From: JAADHX01 sp964569385
Lineage (GTDB): Bacteria > Actinomycetota > Acidimicrobiia > Acidimicrobiales > Poriferisodalaceae
Direction: 5' to 3'
DNA: 64,000 bases
NCBI GenBank assembly: GCA_964569385.1
Contig: CAZMUM010000001.1
Span: 62,001-126,000, forward strand
Part shown: positions 44,210 through 53,984 of the stretch, piece after piece
Position numbering within the stretch: position 1 is the first letter of the stretch
How the letters are laid out: every line of letters starts with the position of its first letter
Notes under the pieces: generated by a model
The model's input: the letters and a program-made list of their open reading frames with translations, nothing else
What the model was told of the DNA's origin: nothing
The model's database searches: none
Program-made: the position numbers and the translations under genes

Positions 44210-46225
44210 TCAGCCCAGCCGCAGAACTCCGACCACAACTTCGCCGACCGACAGAGTTGCCGCCTGGTCTAGGTCTGCTGACCCAAACGATGAAAGGCGG
44301 CCGTTCAATCCCACGATGGTGTATCCGCCGCCGTCGGCACTAGCCGCCATTTCGGCGACACGCTGTCCGGACCCTACGAGGCTTCCGAGGAACAAAGTTC
44401 CAAAGGAGAAAACGCCGCCGTCGCGGCCAAGCAGCCAGTATCCGGCTTCGGTTGCAGCTAGATCGACGATGGGCTCAGCCAGCACGAACCCGCTGGCAGT
44501 ACCAACGAACTTGGCTTCGCCAAGAGCAAACACGCCGCCGTCCTGAGCCACGATCCAGTACCCAAGCTTGCCAGGCGACGCCACGATGGCTGTGGCTGGA
44601 GCGGCCAAGTCGAGATGTGCCACTGACCCAAAGAAACCGGCGGCCCCAAACGCGTAGACGCCGCCGTCGGCACCAAGAAGCCAATAACCAGTGCCGTCGG
44701 CCAAGGCCGCGATGTCGACGATCGGAGCCTGAAGAGCGATGCCACTGGCGTCACCAAAGAACGCAGCGCCGCCACGGGCAGAGATAGTGCCCGTGGCGTC
44801 TGTCAACCAGTAGGCGCCATTGCTTGTGCCCGATGCGGCCACGACAGGACTAGCTGTCGTCTGAAACGGAATCGGCCGACCAAACGAAACCACCCGGCCA
44901 GACGAAACAACGACCGCTATGTCTGTTTGATTTGGCCTGGGCTCGGCCTGACCAAGGTCGACGGTCGTTAGTACCGATGGGGTTCGTCGGCTACTGGCAT
45001 CGACGGAACGAACGGTCACATCGACTACCTGTTCGTCGGGACGTTGGACTTGAACTGCTGAGTTAGAAGCGTCGACCACGGCCACCACTTCCGCGCCAAT
45101 GACCACTTCGTAGCCCAAGACATCGAAGGAGGTACTTGGAGCCCAACCGATTGTTATCGACTCTGGACCAGCCACAACGGTGAGAGAAGTTGGAGGTTCA
45201 GGCTCGCGGCGGTCGATCCACATGAGGGCACCGACAGCATCGAGCATGCCGTAGCCATATTGATCGTCGCGACCGATGGGGCCAAGGTCAATAGCAGTGC
45301 TTTGGAGCGCTTCTCTGATCTCTCCCAACGTCGCCTCTGGTGCGATTTCGCGCATAATGGCTACAGTTCCGGTCACGTGGGGTGCAGCGAACGAAGTTCC
45401 CCAACCGGGCAAGTAGCCGTCGGGGTCGACACCTGAAGTAGTAATCGTGTTCGCCCCTGGCGCAACCAACTCGACGGCGGGCGTAGCAGGCGAAGTGCTG
45501 TGGGCAATGCGGTTCTCATCGACGGCGCCAACAGCAATCACACCATCAAGCGCGGCTGGGTAGAACGGTCCGGTGTCTGGCCCCCGACCAGCCGAAGCGA
45601 CGATGATCACGCCATTGTCAACAGCATGCTGGACGGCTGTTCGCACCGACCTACTATCAGTTGTTGACCGTATAGACACGTTGATGACATCGGCGCCATT
45701 ATCGACCGCCCATGTGATTCCTTCTGCTAACTGGCTGGTGTCTCCGGTGCCATCGTCGGCCACAACCCGAACTGGCATGATGACAACACCAGGCGCAACC
45801 CCGGTAATGCCGTCGCCATCGGCGTCGGCCGCGATAATGCCTGCGACCATGGTGCCGTGATTGACGCTGGCTATGGCGGTACTTGCGTCGGCGAGGTACG
45901 GCCGCCGTTCCACGAAGTCGAAGCCATCGACAAAGCGGCCGACGAGATCACTATGGCCAGTCGCGATCGCAGTATCGAGAACAGCCACCACCACACCACT
46001 CCCGTCGGCGTCTGGGTGAACAATCTCAACTGCCAATTGGTCGAGGCTCCACTGTTGAGCGCGGACCGAAGCCGCGCCCGCCGACGGCACTTGAATCGTC
46101 GGAACAAGCACTGTTGCGACCACGACGATCGCCATAACCGCAGCCCTGATGGGCCTCGCAAACAGCTCCCTGAAGCCACCAATAGGTCTGCTATGTACTT
46201 GAATCGGCCGCATCACCGGATGCAA
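44210..46225 (-). CDS. Secreted subtilisin-like S8 protease with C-terminal DGGV-type repeats
   Basis: The 671-residue protein has an N-terminal signal segment (about 28-52), then an S8 domain with Asp84 (VLDTAI), His123 (NHGTMVAG) and Ser278 (GTSFAAPH). The usual oxyanion Asn region reads SAGRG, where Arg stands in place of Asn. From about 345 comes a fibronectin-III-like domain, then from about 470 a set of repeats with the motif GYWLLGADGGVYAFG and GYWIVAQDGGVFALG, typical of actinobacterial cell-surface proteins. It probably acts outside the cell. The start is GTG or ATG near 46225; ATG at 46213 is also possible. Confidence 0.88.
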   Translation of the reverse strand: MHPVMRPIQVHSRPIGGFRELFARPIRAAVMAIVVVATVLVPTIQVPSAGAASVRAQQWSLDQLAVEIVHPDADGSGVVVAVLDTAIATGHSDLVGRFVDGFDFVERRPYLADASTAIASVNHGTMVAGIIAADADGDGITGVAPGVVIMPVRVVADDGTGDTSQLAEGITWAVDNGADVINVSIRSTTDSRSVRTAVQHAVDNGVIIVASAGRGPDTGPFYPAALDGVIAVGAVDENRIAHSTSPATPAVELVAPGANTITTSGVDPDGYLPGWGTSFAAPHVTGTVAIMREIAPEATLGEIREALQSTAIDLGPIGRDDQYGYGMLDAVGALMWIDRREPEPPTSLTVVAGPESITIGWAPSTSFDVLGYEVVIGAEVVAVVDASNSAVQVQRPDEQVVDVTVRSVDASSRRTPSVLTTVDLGQAEPRPNQTDIAVVVSSGRVVSFGRPIPFQTTASPVVAASGTSNGAYWLTDATGTISARGGAAFFGDASGIALQAPIVDIAALADGTGYWLLGADGGVYAFGAAGFFGSVAHLDLAAPATAIVASPGKLGYWIVAQDGGVFALGEAKFVGTASGFVLAEPIVDLAATEAGYWLLGRDGGVFSFGTLFLGSLVGSGQRVAEMAASADGGGYTIVGLNGRLSSFGSADLDQAATLSVGEVVVGVLRLG

Positions 46226-46269
46226 CTTAGTTGACCGTTGACCAGTTGTCCACGCTACGTGGTTGACAA

Positions 46270-46932
46270 CTACTCTCCGTACCTAAACAACGCTTCGGAC
46301 AAGCTCCCGGTCACGACACTCGGATCGGAACCAACAGCCTCCAGCCAAGAGGGGTTGGACGCGGCCACAACAGTGATTGGCTCATCAAGCCCAGAAAGGT
46401 GCACAGATTGGCGCACAAACTCAAGGGCATAGTCGGGCGGACGGACATCTCGACTGAGTTCAAATAGGGCGTAGGGATCTGGCGACGTCCCATCGAGGCC
46501 AGCCAACTCCACTAGAGCCCCAGAAATCAACTCTGGCCCACCGCCGTGGAGGCCTGGCCCGTCGTCGAGAACTACACCGCGAATCAACTCGGGGCGGGCA
46601 CCAGCGATTAGCAGACCAACATAGGCGCCGAGACCTCGACCGAGCACGGTTACCTCACCTAGGTGCGCAATCGCGGCGTCGACATCACTCATCAGCCCTT
46701 CAGGGAAGTAGCCACCGCCATTGGGAACTGTCGACTCGCCATGGCCGGTGAAGTCAAGGCCCCACACCTCGCCGGACCATGACTCGACCCAGTCCGGCCT
46801 TGTACTCGGCGTGCGCTCACCCAACCCATGAAGCAGCAACAGTGGGCGACAATCAGCTGACGCTTCGGCCAAACAATGCAGCGCTAGGTCAACGCGGCGA
46901 TGCGAAAGAACCACCGTCTGGCCGGCGTTCAT
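46270..46932 (-). CDS. Alpha/beta hydrolase-fold protein, probably inactive
   Basis: The 220-residue product has an alpha/beta hydrolase start (LLLLHGLGERTPSTRPDW, GLDFTGHGES) but the nucleophile elbow reads GRGLG instead of GxSxG, and no catalytic His motif is seen at its short C-terminus. The ATG at 46932 overlaps the stop of the upstream hydrolase gene (ATGA), so it is co-translated with an intact hydrolase. A regulatory or structural role is possible; this is inference. Confidence 0.75.
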   Translation of the reverse strand: MNAGQTVVLSHRRVDLALHCLAEASADCRPLLLLHGLGERTPSTRPDWVESWSGEVWGLDFTGHGESTVPNGGGYFPEGLMSDVDAAIAHLGEVTVLGRGLGAYVGLLIAGARPELIRGVVLDDGPGLHGGGPELISGALVELAGLDGTSPDPYALFELSRDVRPPDYALEFVRQSVHLSGLDEPITVVAASNPSWLEAVGSDPSVVTGSLSEALFRYGE

Positions 46933-47870
46933 GAAGATTGCCCAACGGTCGCATTTCGCCGTAACTGAGGTTCGAGGAACTCGAGCACGGCCGTAGCCAC
47001 GATGTCGGGTTGTTCGATGTGTACGAAGTGACCGACATGGGGCAGCGTAATCAACTTGGCCCCGTAAGGAAGCCAACCGTCGAGGTCTTCTGGGCTGGTC
47101 CCCCACCCCATTTCTTCGGTTTCGAGGCCCATGATTCCGAGGAATGGAACCGCCAGACCTTTCATGCGATACAACGCCCACTCTGGGCGAAATGGCCCAA
47201 ACCCACCGAATCGCATCGTTGGGTCGAGCTTCCACCGCCACCCATCGGCGTCTTTCTTAGCCCCAACGGTTACCAAGTGCTCAAGCCAGCCGGTGGTGAG
47301 ACGGGGGTTCATACGAGCCCGCCTGGCAGCCAGTTCCTCGATGGTGCCAGGCTTGCGTACCGCATTGTTAGCTCCACGGCGATGGTCGAGCCAAGCCCCA
47401 AGGTCTTTGGCCAGCATCTTGGTTCGATCATGATCGGCGACATCTGGCTGAGGCCGACGAGAAGGCAAGCCGTCGAGGTTCACAACCGCTGAGCACCTGT
47501 CTGGTTTCGCCTCGGCGAGTGACATCATCATCCCGCCGCCCTTGGAGTGGCCAACAAAAGGCATGGGCTCGTTGCCAAGGTCGGCCATCACGGCCAAGGC
47601 GTCGCGAAGTTCGGCATCCCAGGTTCCGAGAGGAACGTGGTCCGAATCGCCGTGACCTCGCTGATCCCAAGCCACGACTCGCCAGCCGCCATCGGCCAAT
47701 CTGGGTGCCAAGAGGTCGAACGTGCGGGCGAAGTCGAACCCGCCATGGGCTAGAAGTAATGGACGAGACGACTCTTCGCCCCATTCATAAACGGCAATCC
47801 CGATGCCTGAGCTGTCGACCCGGTAGTGCCTGTCAGGGTTCCTAGCGGTGAGGTGTTCTTGCGATTTCAC
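46929..47870 (-). CDS. Alpha/beta hydrolase
   Basis: The 313-residue protein is a canonical alpha/beta hydrolase with LLLAHGGFDFARTFD, WDQRGHGDSD, the nucleophile in GHSKGG (Ser) and the C-terminal His in LPHVGHFVHIEQPD. It may be an esterase, lipase or dehalogenase-like enzyme. The ATG is at 47868-47870, with 177 bp to the divergent sulfite-oxidase-like gene. It overlaps the degenerate hydrolase downstream by 4 bp. Confidence 0.88.
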   Translation of the reverse strand: MKSQEHLTARNPDRHYRVDSSGIGIAVYEWGEESSRPLLLAHGGFDFARTFDLLAPRLADGGWRVVAWDQRGHGDSDHVPLGTWDAELRDALAVMADLGNEPMPFVGHSKGGGMMMSLAEAKPDRCSAVVNLDGLPSRRPQPDVADHDRTKMLAKDLGAWLDHRRGANNAVRKPGTIEELAARRARMNPRLTTGWLEHLVTVGAKKDADGWRWKLDPTMRFGGFGPFRPEWALYRMKGLAVPFLGIMGLETEEMGWGTSPEDLDGWLPYGAKLITLPHVGHFVHIEQPDIVATAVLEFLEPQLRRNATVGQSS

Positions 47871-48047
47871 GTTGTCCCGCGCCCCAAGTGCGCCAGTTGA
47901 GAATGCGGTGGGCAGTTAACCGCCACCTAGAGCTAGCCGAAAGACGCTAGCAACACGCAATTGAACTGCTAAATCCAATTCTGAAGAAAATCGAAACTGG
48001 GGGCCGTTCTCTTCATGACTCCGACCCGGTTCCGTACCATTACCTAC

Positions 48048-49649
48048 ATGGCTGATACCACTGCCGAACTAACAGATACCGCCTCCTCTAGCCCAGATGA
48101 CGCCTCAACCGATGAAAGTGTCGTTCCAACGATGGCCCATCGGGTGAGCGGCATCATCGCGGCTGGGGTCGCCCTCGGAGCCGCCGAGCTTCTAGCTGGA
48201 ATGTTCGAACGCGTCCCATCTCTTGTCGAAACCGTTGGTCAGGCTGTTATCAACCTCTCACCTGAACCGATGGTGAGGTTCGGCATTAGTGCCTTTGGTA
48301 CCAACGATAAGCCGGCGCTCGCTATTGGCATCGTCATCATCAGCCTCCTCTTGGGAGCGATGTTGGGCGCAGCCACAGCCAAACGGCGCATGGTCGCCCC
48401 CGTTGCGCTGGGTGCGTTCGCGCTGGTCGGGCTGGCCGCGGCTATCTACGACACCCTGGCCGACGGAGCCTGGGCCATTCCCGCATGTCTAGCCGCGGTG
48501 GCAGCTGGAACCGCCACGTTGTGGTGGTTGCTCGCAGCAGCCGATGTGCGGGCCTCTACGGACGTACCTGCCGCAGTTGCCACCGATGGCAGGAGGCGTT
48601 TCGTTCTCGGTTCGGCCGCTGGTCTAGGCGCAGCAATCGCTTTTCCAGTAGTCGGACGGCAGCTGTCGAAACGTTTCTCGGTCGAATCGGCCCGTGCCGA
48701 TGTCGAGTTGGCCACAACCGTGACGCCACAAGCAGCGACGGTCGTAGTAGATCCAGCAGCCGACATCGAGGGCCTTTCAACGCTCTACACATCGAACTCG
48801 ACCTTCTATCGAATCGATACCGCGTTCACCACTCCGCAGGTAGATCCCGCAACCTGGACACTCAAGATCGAAGGGGCCGTCGATCAAGAGTTGGAGATTA
48901 CCTTTGACGAGCTTGTGGCCATGGCCACCACCGAAGCCGATGTAACCCTTAGTTGCGTATCCAACCGAGTTGGCGGCCGCCTTGTGGGCAATGCCCAGTG
49001 GCTCGGCGTTCCTTTGACCGACCTGCTCGATGAGGCCGGCGTCCAGCCCGAGGGCAATCAGATCTTTAGTCGATCCGTCGAGGGCTGGACTTGTGGGTTC
49101 CCGACATCACTCGCCTACGACGGGCGCACTGTGCTGGTGGCGGTTGGAATGAACGGCGAACCACTCCCAGTCGCTCATGGTTTCCCCGCCAGGCTCGTTG
49201 TCGCCGGTTTATACGGATACGTCTCAGCTACCAAATGGCTCGAGCGAATCACGCTCACCGACTGGGATTCAAACGACGGCTACTGGATCCCGCGGGGATG
49301 GTCCAAGGAAGGCCCAATCAAGACCCAAGCCCGCATCGACACTGCCAGCCCGCGCACCGGAACCGACATCGTTTCGGTCGCAGGTGTCGCTTGGGCACCA
49401 ACTAGGGGCATCGCCAAAGTCGAGCTCTCGTTCGATCAAGGGCCGTGGGTCGAGGCCGAACTCGGACCAGCGTTGTCAGAAGAGACCTGGCGTCAGTGGT
49501 GGTACGACTGGACAGGCACCAGCGGCAGCCACGCTGTCAGGGTCAGGGCCACCGACGGCACCGGCGCAGTTCAGACATCGGAGGTGCAGCAACCCGCTCC
49601 CAACGGTGCCACTGGAAACCACGAGGTTAGGTTCACCTACAACGCCTAG
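48048..49649 (+). CDS. Membrane-anchored molybdopterin-dependent oxidoreductase (sulfite oxidase family)
   Basis: The protein of about 533 residues begins with an N-terminal membrane part of about four hydrophobic helices (about 40-190), then DGRRRFVLGSAAGLGAA, and a molybdopterin oxidoreductase domain with the Mo-ligand Cys in LSCVSNRVGG and a WLGVPLTDLLDEAG segment. A C-terminal dimerisation (Mo-co_dimer-like) domain follows (SPRTGTDIVSVAGVAWAPTRGI). It resembles actinobacterial membrane-tethered sulfite oxidase-like enzymes; the substrate is unknown. The start ATG at 48048 is preferred over 48015. Confidence 0.9.
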   Translation: MADTTAELTDTASSSPDDASTDESVVPTMAHRVSGIIAAGVALGAAELLAGMFERVPSLVETVGQAVINLSPEPMVRFGISAFGTNDKPALAIGIVIISLLLGAMLGAATAKRRMVAPVALGAFALVGLAAAIYDTLADGAWAIPACLAAVAAGTATLWWLLAAADVRASTDVPAAVATDGRRRFVLGSAAGLGAAIAFPVVGRQLSKRFSVESARADVELATTVTPQAATVVVDPAADIEGLSTLYTSNSTFYRIDTAFTTPQVDPATWTLKIEGAVDQELEITFDELVAMATTEADVTLSCVSNRVGGRLVGNAQWLGVPLTDLLDEAGVQPEGNQIFSRSVEGWTCGFPTSLAYDGRTVLVAVGMNGEPLPVAHGFPARLVVAGLYGYVSATKWLERITLTDWDSNDGYWIPRGWSKEGPIKTQARIDTASPRTGTDIVSVAGVAWAPTRGIAKVELSFDQGPWVEAELGPALSEETWRQWWYDWTGTSGSHAVRVRATDGTGAVQTSEVQQPAPNGATGNHEVRFTYNA

Positions 49650-49706
49650 AGGGTGAGGCCGTGGCCCGAGCGGCCCGATGAGCGCAGCGAACAGAGAGCG
49701 GGAGAA

Positions 49707-50273
49707 CTAGAGGCTGAGCCGGTAGGTGAAGCTGCGCCCGGAGCGGCCGACCATTTCGAACCTTCCGATGGCGCGCATGCAGTATGCGATGCGTTGGGCG
49801 ACTTCGAGACTGATGACACCAGACGCGGCCATGTCTGTGGTTGTAAAGACCGGCGGCAGGTCTTCGGGCACGAAATCGTCGAGGTCGGCAGGGTCGCTCA
49901 ACCGGTGGATACCTCGTATTTCGCGTAAGCGGCGATCGACGGTTCGCCAACCACCTCGTCGGCGGCGCATGGTTGGGTCCTCAACCTTGACCTTTTCCTC
50001 GACAATTAACACAACGTCGATTGTCAGGTTCGGGTGGTCCAGCAGCGTTGGCACGCTCACCAGTTGCTCGAAAATATCGACCAACTTGCCCTTCTTGGGC
50101 GATTTTCGGTCGGCCATCCCCCTGCGCACCAGATACGACTCAACCGCGATCGGGTGAACAATCAATACCTCATGATCCGAAAGCAATCGGTCGAGTTTGG
50201 TGCCCATGGCAGCCAACGCGCCGGTCTGTACTTCGACAAGCCGCCCGTCAGCCTGAACTAGATCGACAACCAT
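49707..50273 (-). CDS. Conserved hypothetical, nuclease-like; true start probably upstream
   Basis: From ATG 50273 the frame gives 188 residues: VEVQTGALAAMGTKLDRLL resembles an E-x-Q PD-(D/E)XK-like core after an acidic strand (VDLVQADGRL), with a C-terminal wHTH-like region (SGVISLEVAQRIAYCMRAI). The same frame is open for 39 codons upstream (to 50390) and reads like the conserved N-terminus of a family (GTINEGSLHAALKEHYASS, then FEVAVDG), but it has no ATG, GTG or TTG before a TAG at 50394-50396. A noncanonical start (ATC at 50390 or 50363) is therefore likely. The function is unknown. Confidence 0.7.
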   Translation of the reverse strand: MVVDLVQADGRLVEVQTGALAAMGTKLDRLLSDHEVLIVHPIAVESYLVRRGMADRKSPKKGKLVDIFEQLVSVPTLLDHPNLTIDVVLIVEEKVKVEDPTMRRRRGGWRTVDRRLREIRGIHRLSDPADLDDFVPEDLPPVFTTTDMAASGVISLEVAQRIAYCMRAIGRFEMVGRSGRSFTYRLSL

Positions 50274-50477
50274 GCCATCGACCGCAACTTCGAATCGGTC
50301 GCCAGAACTAGCGTAATGCTCCTTGAGCGCCGCATGAAGCGACCCTTCGTTGATCGTCCCGATGTGCGGCTTGGTAGTGGAGGTCTCGATTAGCTACAGA
50401 GTAGAGCGGCGAATGGCCTTGGACACGCCGCCTCGCTACGGTTCTTGACACATCAATGATCTCGATGCGAGGGCCCA

Positions 50478-51638
50478 ATGGACAACAACACAGTCGACAA
50501 CAGCACCATGAGTGGGCATATCGAACCAGGATGGGAGGGTGTTGGCGATGCCTTCGCCGCCGCGTTCGGTCGCGGCGACGAGCTCGGCGCATCGGTAGCC
50601 GTCACCCACAAGGGGCGTTCGGTCGTCGACTTGTGGGGCGGAAAGGCAAACCCTGCTGGCGATCCTTGGGTCGAGGACACCATTGTCAACGTCTATTCGA
50701 CTACCAAGACGATGACCGCCATTTCGTTGATGATGTGCGTCGACCGCGGTCTGGTCGACGTTCACGCGCCAGTGGCTCAGTACTGGCCCGAGTTCGCTGC
50801 TAACGGAAAAGAATCCATAACCGTGGCCCAAGTGCTTTCCCATACATCGGGGCTGTCGGGGTTCGATCCAGCTATCACTCCGTCCGACCTCTACGACTGG
50901 GATGCGTGCATTACTCAACTTGGCGGTCAGGCGCCTTGGTGGGAACCAGGCACCGCTGCGGGGTATCACGCTGTGACCCAGGGTTTCCTCGTCGGCGAAA
51001 TCGTTAAGCGGGTGACCGGCCGGTCGCTCGGCACGTTCTTTCGCGAAGAAGTCGCCGAACCTCTTGGTGCCGACTTCCATATTGGCTTCGGTCCAGAACA
51101 CGATGCACGCTGCGGCGAGCTCATCCCTCCGCCATCAATGGAAGAGGCGTTCGCTGACGTTGCCCCTGAGTCGGTGGTCTATCGCACCATGATGAGCGTG
51201 CCTCTCGATGCCACCGAGCCCCGAACCCGCGAATGGCGAGCCGCTGAGATCCCAGCCGCGGGTGGGTTTGGCAACGCTCGATCAGTGGCCAGAGTGCACT
51301 CAGCCATCGCCTGTGGCGGCGAAGTCGACGGCGTTCGTCTGATGTCGCCCGAAACCGTCGAGATGATTCTCGAGCCTCAAATCAAGGGCACCGACCTCGT
51401 CATGATGGCTCCAGCCCACTTCGGTCTTGGGTTTGGCCTCGCAACCGAACTGGTTCCACTGCCGAGTCCGCGGTCGTTCTATTGGGGCGGTTGGGGAGGC
51501 TCACTTGCCATCATCGACCTCGATGCACAGCTAAGTGTCAGCTACGTCATGAACAAAATGGCCGCCGAGCTTATGGGCGACACTCGCGGACCAGGCGTGG
51601 CGATCGCGGCGTTCATGTCCGCCCTTAGCGTGGGCTGA
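50478..51638 (+). CDS. Serine hydrolase (beta-lactamase class C / EstB-like)
   Basis: The 386-residue protein has the SxxK motif (YSTTKTMTA), the Tyr of YHAVTQ (Yxx-type second motif) and a WGGWGG segment near the C-terminus replacing the KTG triad. It is the esterase/beta-lactamase family protein type (EstB, LACTB-like). It lacks a signal peptide, so a cytoplasmic esterase role is more likely than antibiotic resistance. The ATG is at 50478. Confidence 0.88.
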   Translation: MDNNTVDNSTMSGHIEPGWEGVGDAFAAAFGRGDELGASVAVTHKGRSVVDLWGGKANPAGDPWVEDTIVNVYSTTKTMTAISLMMCVDRGLVDVHAPVAQYWPEFAANGKESITVAQVLSHTSGLSGFDPAITPSDLYDWDACITQLGGQAPWWEPGTAAGYHAVTQGFLVGEIVKRVTGRSLGTFFREEVAEPLGADFHIGFGPEHDARCGELIPPPSMEEAFADVAPESVVYRTMMSVPLDATEPRTREWRAAEIPAAGGFGNARSVARVHSAIACGGEVDGVRLMSPETVEMILEPQIKGTDLVMMAPAHFGLGFGLATELVPLPSPRSFYWGGWGGSLAIIDLDAQLSVSYVMNKMAAELMGDTRGPGVAIAAFMSALSVG

Positions 51639-51652
51639 GAGTCGGGATTCCG

Positions 51653-53557
51653 TTAGCCGAGAAAGCGATCGTGCCACTCGAGTACGGCGTCAAATCGTTC
51701 CACCCGGTGACGGGGCGCACCCGACCGCGACAGCTCATGGCTCTCGCCGGGAAACCGCAAGAACTCAGTGGTTACCCCGTTGGCGAGCAGTGTCGAGAAC
51801 AGCTGCTCGCCCTGATCGATGGGACATCGGAAGTCCGACTCTGAATGGATCACCAAACATGGGGTGCGAATCTTGTGCGCGGTACGAAGCGAACTGACCT
51901 TCCACAGCTCGGACCAGTCCGAGTAGTCGCGGTCGCCCACGTAGATGTCGCCGAACCACAAGCCGATATCGGATACGCCGGCGAATGAAACCCAGTTGTA
52001 TAGGCCGCGCTCTGGGATAGCGCTCTTGAACCGATGATCGAACGACAGGATCTTGGTGATGATCAGGCCGCCATAGGAGCCGCCCATCACGCCGACTCGG
52101 TCGCGGTCGAGCCGATCAAAGCGGGCGAGGGCATGGTCTAGGGCTGTTAACAGGTCGACGGCGTCTACGGGTTTGTCGCTGCCCCAATCCTTCAACGCAC
52201 CACGCACGAAGTCCTCGCCGTGCCCGCTGGCGCTGCGCGGGTTCGTGGCCACCACCGCGTAGCCGGCTCCGAGTTCGACCTGAAACTCATCGAAGAACGA
52301 CCAGCCGTATTGAGTTGCCGGACCGCCGTGAATGTTGAACACAACGGGGGCCGGACCATCACCAGCGGGCAGGTAGACCCACACGTCGAACTCGATGCCG
52401 TCGCGATCGAACACGAAATGTTCGCAGTCGCGAAGGTCCACCGAGGAGCGGAACCCCTCGTTCACATGGGAAACGGTTCTAGTTTCGCCATCGTCGATTA
52501 GCACCAACTCCCCTGGATCGGTAACCGAGGCGAGCACGACCGCCAATGCGGTCGTCGCCGAGGTTGTGCTTAGGTCTGTGACGTAGTTCTGTTGGCTATA
52601 CGTCACCTCGTAGGTCAGGTCGGGTTTGAGCTCGACCACGACCTGGCGACCACGATCCTCGGCCAAGACGAGGCAAGATCCGGACTCGAGCCACTGGGGC
52701 CCTGAAGCCGGGCTCATGATGTCGCGGTCGAGACTTGGGGCGAGAAGCACCAGCTCGTCACCATCGAGCCGGTACAGCGATGCGTTCGCGGGCTTGGCAA
52801 CACTTCCTGGCGCGCCGAGCAGGTGCACAACACCATCAGGTCGGTACGAGACTCCGGACCACTCACCGATATCGACCAACGGCTCGATGGTCGATGACTC
52901 GATGTCGATCTCCCAGGCTTGGGTCAGGCCATCGAACCCGGCTCGGCTATGGGCTGCGGCGAGTACAGCAACCGATTGGCCGTCGGGTCGCCACGCGAGA
53001 CCCGATGGTCGCCAGGCTGGTGGCGAAACAACGAGCGGGTCCTGGCCGTCAGCAGGCGACACATAGACTGCGGGTTGACGGTCGTTGAGGAAACCCCGGG
53101 CGTCCCAGCGCCACTCTGGGCCGGTCATGCGTCGCGGCCGTCGTTTCCGTTCGGTCGCATCAATGTGGGACCACCCGTCAGCCCATTCGGTAGCCACCAT
53201 GGCCAGCTTGGTGCCATCGGGCGACCATTCGGCTTCGCTAACGCCGAGGCCAAAGTCGGTAACGACTCTGGCCTCCCCGCCGTTAGCCCCCATGATCGCA
53301 ACCTGCGGCGAGGCGTCGTCGTCATCGGCCTTTCGCAGAAACAACAACGATCGACCATCGGGCGACCAGCGCGGGCGCGAATCGCCTCGGCCGCTGGTAA
53401 ATGGCTTCGACGATTCGCCGTCCCACAGCCACAGCCCGGAGTCGTAGCGATCGTCTTCGAGGTTGGCGCGGCTCGCTACGAACACGACCCTGGACCCGTC
53501 GGGGTGCATCTGCGGATCGCTCAACGTGGCGTACTTGGAGATGTCCTCGGGTGTCAT
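51653..53557 (-). CDS. S9 family peptidase (acylaminoacyl-peptidase/S9C-like)
   Basis: The 634-residue protein has an N-terminal WD40-like/TolB beta-propeller (LSDPQMHPDGSRVVFVAS, WSPDGRSLLFL, WSPDGTKLAMV) and a C-terminal alpha/beta hydrolase domain with GGSYGG (Ser), the Asp in SESDFRCP and His in FPGESHELS. It likely removes short peptides or acylated N-terminal residues in the cytoplasm. The ATG is at 53555-53557. It is the second S9 peptidase in the window (compare 2779-4839) and lies at the edge of the accessory islet. Confidence 0.92.
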   Translation of the reverse strand: MTPEDISKYATLSDPQMHPDGSRVVFVASRANLEDDRYDSGLWLWDGESSKPFTSGRGDSRPRWSPDGRSLLFLRKADDDDASPQVAIMGANGGEARVVTDFGLGVSEAEWSPDGTKLAMVATEWADGWSHIDATERKRRPRRMTGPEWRWDARGFLNDRQPAVYVSPADGQDPLVVSPPAWRPSGLAWRPDGQSVAVLAAAHSRAGFDGLTQAWEIDIESSTIEPLVDIGEWSGVSYRPDGVVHLLGAPGSVAKPANASLYRLDGDELVLLAPSLDRDIMSPASGPQWLESGSCLVLAEDRGRQVVVELKPDLTYEVTYSQQNYVTDLSTTSATTALAVVLASVTDPGELVLIDDGETRTVSHVNEGFRSSVDLRDCEHFVFDRDGIEFDVWVYLPAGDGPAPVVFNIHGGPATQYGWSFFDEFQVELGAGYAVVATNPRSASGHGEDFVRGALKDWGSDKPVDAVDLLTALDHALARFDRLDRDRVGVMGGSYGGLIITKILSFDHRFKSAIPERGLYNWVSFAGVSDIGLWFGDIYVGDRDYSDWSELWKVSSLRTAHKIRTPCLVIHSESDFRCPIDQGEQLFSTLLANGVTTEFLRFPGESHELSRSGAPRHRVERFDAVLEWHDRFLG

Positions 53558-53984
53558 TGCCCCAAACTAGCTCTCTCGGAACCACCAGCCGCAAGCAAAC
53601 TCGCCGCCAGGGTTCACGGGCGACCAGGGTGGTATCGCTGTCCTCAGCCAGGGCGACCCCACAGTGTTCGCGCCAAGCCTCATTCACTCAGACCGAACAA
53701 TGTGCGCATATAGGAACTCTGCTCTTCAATTTGAGCCTCCACCGGCAAACGCCAGGACTTGCCGAACCGCCGCCGGTGGTAGAAGCCCTATTCGACGGCT
53801 TCTTCGCCCTAGACCGTTGCCGAGACTAGGTGCCACCACGCCACACACCGACGCCGCAAACGCCGAAGATCCCAGCTATCTAATATCTCAGGGCCGCAGC
53901 CCCATCTGTGGTACCGGTGCAGGCTCGACACCCAGTCGTGGCTCGGAGTGTGTGACCCTGAGGGCAAGCTCGGTCTTACTGGCG
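53558..53984. other. Intergenic, no convincing gene (left side of the islet)
   Basis: About 427 bp between the S9 peptidase and the small partner gene. Open frames here lack homology cues or starts with ribosome sites. A stretch on the plus strand to about 53829 (NLSLHRQTPGLAEPPP) could be a decayed end of a gene. I see no clear tRNA fragment that would mark the second attachment site. Confidence 0.4.
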
